The translations under genes were made by a program, and so were the position numbers. A DNA stretch of 64,000 nucleotides, taken from Bacillus chungangensis (GTDB lineage Bacteria > Bacillota > Bacilli > Bacillales > Bacillaceae_C). The notes under the pieces were generated by a model. It was not told where the DNA came from, made no database searches, and saw only the letters and a list, made by a program, of their open reading frames with translations. Positions 36,814 to 44,443 of this stretch are shown here, in pieces; position 1 is the first letter of the stretch; every line of letters begins with the position of its first letter. The stretch covers positions 1 through 64,000 of the forward strand of contig NZ_JAUSTT010000009.1 of NCBI RefSeq assembly GCF_030812995.1. Direction: 5' to 3'.

Positions 36814-37818
36814 TTATATAGATTCCCTCTCAATCAATTGTGGAGAGTATCTTTTCATCTTGTACGATTCTTGCATTTCAGGGTGAGCAATCAAATTTAA
36901 CAGCGTTTCCGCTGCATCCTTTCCAATTTCAAAAGTCGGCTGCTTAATCGCCGTAATTGGTGGACAAGCTATTTCCAAGAAATGCGAATCATCTATTGCA
37001 ATAACGCTTACATCTTCTGGAATACGCACTTGTTGACTTCTTAAAAATTTTAGCAATTCGATCAATGATAAATCGTTCGTTGCAAAGAATGCTTCTGGAC
37101 GCTCTTTTTGCTGCCACACTGACTCAAGTTCTTTTATTATGTTGTGTCTGTCTGTTGCAATAATCCAGTTTTCATTAGGTGAAATACCATGTTTTTGCAA
37201 TGTTTTTTTGTAGCCTTGAATTCTCTCCACTCGCGGTGTTACATTAAGAATAATGGAAGTGGATACAATGCCGATTTTCCTGCGTCCTGCTTTTATGAGC
37301 TGTTCAACAGCAATTTCAGCAGCTTTTTCATTATCCAGCATCAAAACAGGATAAAGCGGCTGATCTATCATTCTATCAACGAACACAATTGGAAAATTAG
37401 ATTTCTTTAAATCTTGATACAAGTCTTGGTTTTTGCCTGTTGGAAAAATAATTAATCCATCTACCTGTTTTGCAACTAACATTTCAATGTAATCCCGCTC
37501 TTTTTTAGGATGGTCGTCCGCATTGCACACGAACAAATGAAAATCATTTTTTTCACATACATCCTCAATGGCACGAATAATCTCCGTTGAAAATACGTGC
37601 AAAATATTCGCAACAATCACACCGATCGTTGACGACTTTTTTTGTTTCAAGCTTTTTGCCGCAAAATTCGGAATATATTCCAACTCACGAATCGCTTCTC
37701 GTATTCTGAGCTTTGTCGCATCTGCCATATATTCATAACGATTATTTATGTATTGGGAAACTGTACTCTTCGAGACACCAGCTTTATTAGCGACGTCTTG
37801 CATTGTTACTTTTTTCAA
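36814..37818 (-). CDS. kdgR: LacI-family transcriptional regulator (KdgR-like)
   Basis: A 334-residue repressor. The helix-turn-helix is TMQDVANKAGVSKSTVSQYI at residues 5-24 with the LacI hinge SLKQKKSSTIGV. A periplasmic-binding-protein-like effector domain follows. It starts at TTG 37818 after GGGGAGG. It is the first gene of the operon it probably controls; two tandem operator-like sites lie just upstream of its start. The effector may be KDG or KDPG, as for KdgR proteins. Confidence 0.9.
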   Translation of the reverse strand: MKKVTMQDVANKAGVSKSTVSQYINNRYEYMADATKLRIREAIRELEYIPNFAAKSLKQKKSSTIGVIVANILHVFSTEIIRAIEDVCEKNDFHLFVCNADDHPKKERDYIEMLVAKQVDGLIIFPTGKNQDLYQDLKKSNFPIVFVDRMIDQPLYPVLMLDNEKAAEIAVEQLIKAGRRKIGIVSTSIILNVTPRVERIQGYKKTLQKHGISPNENWIIATDRHNIIKELESVWQQKERPEAFFATNDLSLIELLKFLRSQQVRIPEDVSVIAIDDSHFLEIACPPITAIKQPTFEIGKDAAETLLNLIAHPEMQESYKMKRYSPQLIERESI

Positions 37819-37836
37819 TTTTTCCTCCCCTCTCTA

Positions 37837-37862
37837 CTAAATCGGTTTAGTAAATCGGTTTA
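37837..37862 (-). promoter_or_regulatory. Tandem LacI-type operators
   Basis: Two direct copies of TAAATCGGTTTA lie back to back at 37838-37849 and 37851-37862. Each has the central CG and near-palindromic AAATC/GGTTT arms usual for LacI-family sites. They fall immediately downstream of the -10 box, where a bound repressor would block the operon. Confidence 0.7.
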
Positions 37863-37867
37863 CCTAA

Positions 37868-37896
37868 AGTATAAGGAAACACATTTAAAAAATCAA
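37868..37896 (-). promoter_or_regulatory. Sigma-A promoter of the sugar-acid operon
   Basis: On the minus strand TTGATT (37896-37891) and TATACT (37873-37868) are separated by exactly 17 bases. The operators lie just downstream, 50 bases before the TTG start of the regulator gene. Confidence 0.7.
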
Positions 37897-37899
37897 CCC

Positions 37900-38360
37900 T
37901 AAAATTACACAAAATATCTTAGAAATAAAACTGAAAGAAACACAATTCAATAATTAGTATGTGACATTCGCAAAAGAAGGAGGAAATGCGTATGAATTAG
38001 TGTTTTATCAGCATTTAAACCAGGAAAAAAAGGAATATATGCTTTAAATACACTTTAGCATGATAAAGAGTTTAAAATTCTAACACGCAATGAGCCGCTA
38101 GGAGATAATAAATAAATAAAAACAACTATATATAAGCGAATGTATGAATTCAAAAAATGAAACTAGACAATGTAGAATGGCACTATACTGCTTCAGGCAA
38201 GGGGATATTGCCAAGAGGAATATTTTCAAGTCGTATCTAGATTTTTAGAAAACAGCAGTGAATGATAATGATGTACAACAGAATTAGATATTAATGCCAT
38301 TACTGAATTCTCCGAAATAGACACAGCACGCTAACCTAGTGGTTCCACCCAATAACATCC
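37900..38360. other. Intergenic with decayed coding remnant
   Basis: A ribosome binding site (GAAGGAGGAA, about 37977-37986) leads to an ATG frame that stops after two codons. Broken plus-strand frames continue to about 38330, including EEYFQVVSRFLENSSE. The source family is not recognised. Confidence 0.35.
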
Positions 38361-38362
38361 AT

Positions 38363-38389
38363 CCAACCTGAGCCTTATACTCAGGTTGG
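38363..38389 (-). terminator. Hairpin of repeat module A
   Basis: The perfect 10-bp stem CCAACCTGAG/CTCAGGTTGG lies 140 bases after the thiD stop. A T-run follows on the plus strand side (TACGTTTTT). The same arms occur at 46973. Confidence 0.6.
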
Positions 38390-38424
38390 TACGTTTTTCA
38401 ATCGAAAATGCTGAAATACACGAA

Positions 38425-38531
38425 ATAAAAGCCTAAGTTTGTTTTATAAGCCAAACCTCAAGATTTATAAGCGGAATATTACAAGCTATAAGCCAAAACC
38501 GATGTTTACAAGCCAATTCGTTTTCACACCG
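38425..38531 (-). repeat. Phased 21-bp GGCTTATAA repeat array A
   Basis: On the plus strand the AAGCC/AAGCG core recurs with GC at 38431, 38450, 38471, 38492 and 38512, a spacing of 19-21 bases. The consensus is ATAAGCCAAA plus variable bases ending in TTT. It starts directly after the thiD stop codon, so it would be the 3-prime untranslated RNA of thiD. The same structure follows the ABC exporter gene at 47.1 kb. Confidence 0.75.
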
Positions 38532-39347
38532 CTACTTTGACTTTTCTATTGTTTTTAAACCATTTTTGTATAGTTCATAGAAATGATGAGTTGGCCCATG
38601 TCCTTTCCCAATTGATAAGGAATGCTTTATCGCTGTTGTGACATAATGTTTTGCCTGCTCTACAGCCGCTTGTATATTCATTCCTAATGCAAGATTAGAA
38701 GCAATGGCCGATGAATAGGTACAGCCAGTGCCATGTGTGTTTTTAGTTTGAATACGCTCGGCATTATAATAGTAAAATTGCTTGCCATCATACAAAATAT
38801 CCAATGCATCGCCTGCAGCATGACCGCCTTTCATTAGAACATTTTTTGCGCCCATCTCATAAATGCGTTTTGCCGCTTGTTCCATTTCGGCGGGGGAATT
38901 TATTTCTATACCGGAAATTTTTTCAGCTTCAGGAATATTAGGAGTGAGGACATCTGCTAACGGTATAATAACCTCAATCAGGGTATCAATTGCTTCAGGC
39001 TGCATAAGAGGACAGCCATTTTTTGCGTACATAACTGGGTCAACCACAACGTTCTGCGGTTTGTATTCTTTTAGCTTTTCTGCCACTGCTTGCATACAAG
39101 AAGGTTGAGAAAGCATTCCGATTTTAACTGCATCTACCTCAATATCTTCAAATACAGCATCAATCTGCTTTCTGATCATATCAGGTGTAATGTCTTGAAT
39201 ATCAATGACGCGGCTAGTATTCTCAGCAACAACAGAAACGATGACGCTCATGCCAAAAACACCATGTGCTGAAAAGGCTTTTAAATCAGCTTGTATTCCT
39301 GCACCACCACTACAATCAGAACCGGCAATTGTTAGAGCTTTTTTCAC
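38532..39347 (-). CDS. thiD: Hydroxymethylpyrimidine (phosphate) kinase
   Basis: A 271-residue ribokinase-fold kinase of thiamine biosynthesis. The start block ALTIAGSDCSGGAGIQADLK, VDPVMYAKNG, LTPNIPEAE and the C-terminal NTHGTGCTYSSAIASNLALG are those of ThiD. Related pyridoxal kinases in Bacilli share the fold. The TPP riboswitch directly upstream supports the thiamine role: it phosphorylates HMP and HMP-P. It is a single gene in this window. Confidence 0.93.
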   Translation of the reverse strand: MKKALTIAGSDCSGGAGIQADLKAFSAHGVFGMSVIVSVVAENTSRVIDIQDITPDMIRKQIDAVFEDIEVDAVKIGMLSQPSCMQAVAEKLKEYKPQNVVVDPVMYAKNGCPLMQPEAIDTLIEVIIPLADVLTPNIPEAEKISGIEINSPAEMEQAAKRIYEMGAKNVLMKGGHAAGDALDILYDGKQFYYYNAERIQTKNTHGTGCTYSSAIASNLALGMNIQAAVEQAKHYVTTAIKHSLSIGKGHGPTHHFYELYKNGLKTIEKSK

Positions 39348-39375
39348 TATTAATCAATCCTCTCTTTTTATGATG

Positions 39376-39413
39376 AAAAAAAAGACGCCTGCCTATAGTG
39401 GCAAGCATCTTTT
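39376..39413 (-). terminator. Riboswitch terminator before thiD
   Basis: AAGATGCTTGCC/GGCAGGCGTCTT with a short ACTATA loop is followed by eight T on the minus strand. It lies between the TPP aptamer and thiD, as expected for transcription attenuation. Confidence 0.85.
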
Positions 39414-39435
39414 ATCAAATACAATAACAGTAAAT

Positions 39436-39519
39436 GATTTGCTTCCCTACGTCAGTATTAACTAACAGGTTCAAAGGGTCAGGTTTTTAACCTTCTCAAC
39501 TACATTAGTCCCCCCGCAA
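39436..39519 (-). ncRNA. TPP (thi-box) riboswitch aptamer
   Basis: On the minus strand the order GGGGGACT, TTGAGAAGG, ACCCTTTGAACCTG, TTAGTTAATACTGA, CGTAGGGAAGC reproduces the conserved THI element. Thiamine pyrophosphate binding should favour the terminator at 39376-39413 and turn thiD off. Confidence 0.92.
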
Positions 39520-39795
39520 ACGAATCGTTTATGAAATTTTCCTGTAAACAGCTTTTCAATTTCAGATGAATACTCCATCATAAAAACGCTTACTTACGGT
39601 TATTTTACAGCGTTCTTATTTTTGGAAATGAATGATCATACTTACGTTATATGAATGGCGATAGCCCTTCTCCTATGGATAGTATATCATTTTTTATGTG
39701 ACGTATGAAGCTGATTCATAAATAGAGAGAATATATTTCTATCACTTTGGTTGTAGGATACGCAGCAAAGATTGTCATTATCTAAAATAAAGTTT

Positions 39796-41460
39796 TTAAG
39801 CTTCTGCAGGCAAAAATGTATTTCTTTCTATTAACAATTCATCGTATGAACCGCTGTCAACAAGAACACCATTTTCTAATACTAGTATTTCATCAAACCC
39901 TTTTAAACTATCATCCAATTTATGGGTAACCATGATACAAATGATATCATTCCACTCACTTAAAATGTCGTCAATCTCATTACTGCTTTCTAAATCTAAA
40001 GCAGAGTTAGGTTCATCCAACAGCAGGATATCCGGATTATTTAACAAGGCTCTTGCGATACATATTTTTTGTCTTTGCCCTCCAGATAAATATTCGCCAT
40101 TATCGCCAACTACAAAATGCAATCCTTCTGGATGATCAGCTATAAAAGAATCTAATTGTAACCTTTTAAACAGATTTTTTAATTCATTGTAATCAATACT
40201 ACTTCCTTTTAATAGGTTTATATTTTCCAAAACAGTTGTGTTAAATAAAAAGTTGTATTGATCTATATAGCCTATATGTTGAAAATTGACATCCTTATCC
40301 TCATGATTATTGACCTTCATGCTCCCAGTATAATCAGTTATTAAATTTGCAATGATTTTTAATAATGTCGATTTGCCGCTTCCGTTTCCACCAATAAGAG
40401 CGTACTTCTTTCCGGCTTCAAATGTAAAAGAGAAATTTCTAAGCGCACTAGTTTCTTCTTCCGGATACTGATAAGAAACATTTTCTAGCTTAATAAGTCG
40501 AATACTTTCATTCAACAGCTGTTTTTCAAACATATTCTCCTCTGTCTTGATGATATCGTTTATCTGCTCCCGAATTGGTTTGGTAGATTGAATCGTATTT
40601 ACTTCTTGTGTAATATTAATAGCGGGTTCGACCACATACATCATTAATTGTATGCATGCTATAAGAGAGCCGATTGTTAATGTACCTTGACTTACTGAAT
40701 AACCACCGATTAAGAAGATGAGTAATAAAAGAAGCATCGTTGAACTACCGAATACAACATTGGCTAAAACGATTGTATTGCCCAATTCCCTTCCTTTTTG
40801 TTCCATCTTATGAATGGCTGATTCATATTTACCGATTATTATTTCAGCTATACGATTTATTTTAATCACTTCATATCCATATAAACACTCTGTAGTAGAA
40901 TTGGTATACTGTTCAGTCGCAGAAATAAACTGCTTCTTTTGTGATAAAATTTTTTTAGAAAATAACAGTGGAAATGTACCTATCAAGATAATAAAGAAAA
41001 CCAAACTGATCATAAGAAGGGGATTTATTACGAATAAAGTTACTAAGGACATAAAAAGTAGCATCACCTTCGTGATCACATTTAATACAGATTTGTAATA
41101 GTCTTCATCTAATACTTGTAGATTGCTAAGAACCAAAGCCAAATATTCATCATTTTTTTTCTTTTTAAACGTTGTATAGTCTGATCTTAATAAAGATTCA
41201 ATCACTTTTGTTCTTATTTCAATTAGTCTGTACATTACATATGTATTATTTATTCTGCTGCCCAAATAAGTCATTGTCATCTGTATGGTCATGATTACTA
41301 ATGCTACTGTTAAATAGAAATAAAAACTTTTCATTTCATTTGAAACTAAAGAATCTGTAACCTTCATTAAAGAGAGGGGAAATAAAACTGAAACAACTGA
41401 AGTGATGAGATTGCACAATAACAAACTGATCAATTTAAAATCAATTTTAAAGTATTTCAT
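39796..41460 (-). CDS. ABC exporter (fused membrane and ATPase domains) of the radical SAM peptide cluster
   Basis: A 554-residue half-transporter. Six helices span about residues 10-285. The ATPase has Walker A GGNGSGKSTLLK, signature LSGGQRQK, Walker B ILLLDEP and the H-loop VTHKLDD. There is no N-terminal C39 peptidase domain, so it would export an already cleaved peptide, or the intact one. It is the last gene of the cluster. Substrate assignment rests on the context only. The DNA is strongly AT-rich, like the rest of this cluster. Confidence 0.85.
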   Translation of the reverse strand: MKYFKIDFKLISLLLCNLITSVVSVLFPLSLMKVTDSLVSNEMKSFYFYLTVALVIMTIQMTMTYLGSRINNTYVMYRLIEIRTKVIESLLRSDYTTFKKKKNDEYLALVLSNLQVLDEDYYKSVLNVITKVMLLFMSLVTLFVINPLLMISLVFFIILIGTFPLLFSKKILSQKKQFISATEQYTNSTTECLYGYEVIKINRIAEIIIGKYESAIHKMEQKGRELGNTIVLANVVFGSSTMLLLLLIFLIGGYSVSQGTLTIGSLIACIQLMMYVVEPAINITQEVNTIQSTKPIREQINDIIKTEENMFEKQLLNESIRLIKLENVSYQYPEEETSALRNFSFTFEAGKKYALIGGNGSGKSTLLKIIANLITDYTGSMKVNNHEDKDVNFQHIGYIDQYNFLFNTTVLENINLLKGSSIDYNELKNLFKRLQLDSFIADHPEGLHFVVGDNGEYLSGGQRQKICIARALLNNPDILLLDEPNSALDLESSNEIDDILSEWNDIICIMVTHKLDDSLKGFDEILVLENGVLVDSGSYDELLIERNTFLPAEA

Positions 41461-41498
41461 TATTATTTATACCCCCTACGTTCTCCATGCCCCAAAAT

Positions 41499-41930
41499 CT
41501 ACAACGTTATATCTTTCTTCGCTTTTCTCACCCCTATACTTGCGATTGCATAATGTAAAACGATTGTAATGACTAACAATATAAAGAATGAGAAAAAAGG
41601 TGAGTTACTCGTTGTGATATTTATCTGTTCAGATTGAAATTTTTGACTTGATGCGAAAATGTCATCAATATTTTTATTGATAAAATAATATGCAACTGAC
41701 AAATAAATAACACTTGGGATGCTATATAGAAGACCACGATTTTTAATGACATTTGATTTTAACTCTTTTAATTGTCCACATAAACATATGACTAAACTAA
41801 TGAGGAAAGGAACAAAAATGAATGCAAGCACACTAAAAACATCTAAATCCTGTTGAACATAAATGAACAACGACAATGCGATTAAATGAACAACCCAAGA
41901 GCTAATAAACAATGCTTTACTTTTCATCAA
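41499..41930 (-). CDS. Small membrane protein, possible immunity protein
   Basis: A 143-residue protein with four predicted helices (about 8-24, 30-50, 68-85, 112-132) and a basic C-terminus. No family is recognised. It is placed between the CPBP protease and exporter genes with small gaps, so it belongs to the same transcript. Small multispanning proteins in such clusters often protect the producer, but nothing in the sequence proves it. Confidence 0.6.
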   Translation of the reverse strand: MMKSKALFISSWVVHLIALSLFIYVQQDLDVFSVLAFIFVPFLISLVICLCGQLKELKSNVIKNRGLLYSIPSVIYLSVAYYFINKNIDDIFASSQKFQSEQINITTSNSPFFSFFILLVITIVLHYAIASIGVRKAKKDITL

Positions 41931-41938
41931 ATACCCTC

Positions 41939-42568
41939 CTAATAATTAATTAAGTTATAAGCAAAATGAAACAATATTGCGTACCTTAAATTATTTGTTT
42001 GTAAAAAAATATATCCTATCACGAATGATCCTGGTAACCGATAAAGTAGATTATCCAATAAAGGTTCATTTAGATGCGTTAAAAATGCAAAGGCGAGACT
42101 ACTAACGATAAGGACAAACCATTTATTATCTACTATTTTTCTCAACATATAGCATATGATGCCTCTTGCCCAAAACTCTTCAGTAGCAGCTACGATTAGC
42201 ATCTGGAGTGATATCATCAGTAAATGAACGAAGGAGTAATCTTTTGTAGATAAAAACAAATAAAGTGCGGTTATAGCAGCAATTTGTATGATCACTTCTG
42301 TCACTGTAAACTGCTTCAAGCCTAAATCATTTAGTCTAGGGTTATATATTTTTTTAGCTAATAAATACGGAAAAAGTATAAAACCAACAGTCATACTGAT
42401 GCCAACAATGATAACCGCAGCAAAATCATGATGAATACCTGCAAAAGCGAAGGCAAAAATAACTCCTACAATGGATACAAGCAGTAAAGGAACGATTAAT
42501 AAAATAATCAAGTGAACAATAAGGTCTATCCATCCTTCCTTATCCTGTTTCATTATCTGCAATTTCAA
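41939..42568 (-). CDS. CPBP-family intramembrane glutamic endopeptidase
   Basis: A 209-residue polytopic protein. Motif 1 is TEEFWARGIICYML (EE-x3-R), motif 2 is FAFLTHLNEP and motif 3 is LFHFAYNLI (H-x3-N). All catalytic residues are there. CPBP proteins in bacteriocin loci act in immunity or maturation, as with SkfC of the sporulation killing factor. It starts two bases after the permease gene stop, indicating coupling. Confidence 0.85.
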   Translation of the reverse strand: MKLQIMKQDKEGWIDLIVHLIILLIVPLLLVSIVGVIFAFAFAGIHHDFAAVIIVGISMTVGFILFPYLLAKKIYNPRLNDLGLKQFTVTEVIIQIAAITALYLFLSTKDYSFVHLLMISLQMLIVAATEEFWARGIICYMLRKIVDNKWFVLIVSSLAFAFLTHLNEPLLDNLLYRLPGSFVIGYIFLQTNNLRYAILFHFAYNLINY

Positions 42569-42570
42569 TA

Positions 42571-43356
42571 CTATAGATCTCTCCTTTCAAATTGCTTAAT
42601 CCCAATAAAGTTACAGATGAAAGAATAAATGGAAACAAGCCCCAAATTAGCTAAAAAAAGCGGTAATGCTTTCGATGTATCAGCAAAATCAATTTCTCCA
42701 AGCTCTGAAACGTAATACTGGAAAGAAAAGTATTTTACTGCCGGAAATTTCGAGATAAAAATAAATATAATAAAAACGATGCTAAAAATGATCACTGCAG
42801 TATTCGTCTTAAAAAAAGAACTTAACATCGTACTAAAACAAATGGTAAATAGATAAATAAAATACATAGATAAGAACCATAATAACAAGGTTAATAATTC
42901 GTCTTTTATAATAAATTCACTTGAAATGATGTCTTCTCTATGAATAGCAAATAGATAAAACATTAATATGCTGACAATAAAAAATACAACGCACATTAGG
43001 GTGAATATTGCGATAGTTGAAAGCACTTTCGCTTTATATATTTTTTTGCGGTCGTTCATTCTTTGTGTATATAATAAAATGCTTTTATTTTCAATTTCCC
43101 CTCCTAATGTCCTAGCTGCAATAAGGGATAAAATAAAGAAATAGATAAATATCATATTCACAAAATTAAACATATTCACAAAAAAACTAAATGCATATTC
43201 TTTTTCATCGCCACTAAAGACAACAACCGAAGAATTAAAAAATACTCCAATGCTATATAAAGACGGTATACCTAACATCGTAAGCATAATCCAGACATCT
43301 TTACGACGTAAGAGCTTCCTTATTTCAATGTTCCATATCGACTTTATGTTTAACAT
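42571..43356 (-). CDS. ABC-2 type permease
   Basis: A 261-residue membrane subunit. The cytoplasmic N-terminus LNIKSIWNIEIRKLLRRKDV leads to six helices, the usual ABC-2 topology. The ATG at 43356 (with AAAGGGGA nine bases upstream) is preferred over the GTG at 43362. It overlaps the ATPase gene by about 30 bases. With the ATPase it forms an exporter or immunity pump, as in SkfEF or lantibiotic FEG systems. Confidence 0.8.
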   Translation of the reverse strand: MLNIKSIWNIEIRKLLRRKDVWIMLTMLGIPSLYSIGVFFNSSVVVFSGDEKEYAFSFFVNMFNFVNMIFIYFFILSLIAARTLGGEIENKSILLYTQRMNDRKKIYKAKVLSTIAIFTLMCVVFFIVSILMFYLFAIHREDIISSEFIIKDELLTLLLWFLSMYFIYLFTICFSTMLSSFFKTNTAVIIFSIVFIIFIFISKFPAVKYFSFQYYVSELGEIDFADTSKALPLFLANLGLVSIYSFICNFIGIKQFERRDL

Positions 43357-44239
43357 TGCCACTATCCCCTTTGAAAAATCTCATGAGTGAGCCTTCCATT
43401 TTGTCAACTTCATGAATACTTACTTCATGATGAATAAGGATTTTCAGAAGATGGTTTAATCTTTCTAACTTTTTTAAGATGAGTACATCGTCTTCTATGT
43501 CTAAATCATTGCCAAATTCTTTTAATAGAAGTGATTTCATCTGCTCATTTGAACTTTTTACAGTAATGATGTATTTTTTCCCTTCATCAAAAACACCATC
43601 ATACTTTTTAATTCCATCTTCGATATATACGATTCTGTCACATATATCTTTTACTTCATTAAGGTTGTGATCGGAGAAAATAACCGCCTTTCCATGTTTT
43701 TTAGCTCTATCTACAATAATATTTTTCACTAACTCACGCCCCATTACATCTAAACCCACCAATGGCTCATCTAAAATTAACAATTCTTTATCATTCAAAA
43801 GTGCTTGAGCTAGACCAAGTCTTTGTTTCATCCCGAAAGAGTAACTCTTCACGAATTCTTTTTTTCTTTGATCAAGTCCAACTAATTTTAGTACTTCATT
43901 AAGTTGGCTATCTATATTATCTACATCTCTCATTCCATCAGCCATCATGAGCAATTTTAAGTTTTCATATGCATTCAAATAATCTAAAAAACTACTTTCT
44001 ATTAAAACACCAAAATGACCAATGAGATGTTTATGTTCAAGAAGATTTTTATCGTCAACATAAATTTCTCCAGAGGAAATGTGAATATTATTAACAATAC
44101 AATTCAAAAGTGTCGTCTTTCCAGAGCCATTTTTCCCTATTAAGCCAACAATTTCTCCTGGCTTAATAGTTATGGAAAAATTACTTAAAGCAAGATGCTT
44201 TCCATAATATTTACTTACATCTTTTACTTTTAAAATCAT
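43325..44239 (-). CDS. ABC transporter ATP-binding protein
   Basis: A 304-residue ATPase. Walker A is GLIGKNGSGKTTLLN, the signature region SFGMKQRLGLAQALL and Walker B LLILDEPLVGLD, with the H-loop FSDHNLNEV. The C-terminal extension of about 90 residues is common in bacteriocin-type self-protection ATPases. It follows the precursor gene and a strong hairpin, and couples to the permease by overlap. Confidence 0.88.
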   Translation of the reverse strand: MILKVKDVSKYYGKHLALSNFSITIKPGEIVGLIGKNGSGKTTLLNCIVNNIHISSGEIYVDDKNLLEHKHLIGHFGVLIESSFLDYLNAYENLKLLMMADGMRDVDNIDSQLNEVLKLVGLDQRKKEFVKSYSFGMKQRLGLAQALLNDKELLILDEPLVGLDVMGRELVKNIIVDRAKKHGKAVIFSDHNLNEVKDICDRIVYIEDGIKKYDGVFDEGKKYIITVKSSNEQMKSLLLKEFGNDLDIEDDVLILKKLERLNHLLKILIHHEVSIHEVDKMEGSLMRFFKGDSGNVKHKVDMEH

Positions 44240-44266
44240 GAAATATTTCTCCTATCAATATTTTTG

Positions 44267-44305
44267 AATGGGTAGTATTGAACAAAACGGACAATACTAC
44301 CCATT
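44267..44305 (-). terminator. Strong stem-loop after the precursor gene
   Basis: A perfect 14-bp stem AATGGGTAGTATTG/CAATACTACCCATT with an 11-base loop starts six bases after the precursor stop codon. It lies before the ATPase gene and has no T-run. A role as attenuator or RNA-stabilising stem that raises precursor dosage is inferred. Confidence 0.7.
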
Positions 44306-44310
44306 CCTCA

Positions 44311-44406
44311 TTACCATCCTTTCTTATTACCGTAACTGACACAAACTACAGTACCTACACTAACACAGTTTGCTTTTGCTACTGATTTTTGAGTTGCAAA
44401 TAACAT
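44311..44406 (-). CDS. 31-residue radical SAM RiPP precursor peptide (C-x7-C)
   Basis: A short gene missed by length cut-offs. It has a perfect AAAGGAGGTGA ribosome binding site ahead of ATG 44406 and ends TAA 44311-44313. The peptide has a 13-residue hydrophilic N-terminal part with K7 and K11. After it comes the segment CVSVGTVVCVSYGNKKGW, with cysteines at 14 and 22, Tyr25 and a C-terminal Trp31. It lies 37 bases after the radical SAM gene and before the transporter genes, exactly where RiPP precursors sit. It matches no precursor family I know. Possible crosslinks are Cys-to-C-alpha (sactionine-type), other thioethers, or Lys/Tyr/Trp carbon links. Expression and maturation are unproved. 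Confidence 0.8.
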   Translation of the reverse strand: MLFATQKSVAKANCVSVGTVVCVSYGNKKGW

Positions 44407-44443
44407 GATTCTCACCTCCTTTAATGGATGAAATTCTTAAGTT

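Noticed and set aside
39412-39592. A 36-codon frame running into the TPP aptamer on the minus strand
   Set aside because: It has no ribosome binding site, and its 3-prime half is fixed by the conserved riboswitch bases, so the frame is most likely accidental.
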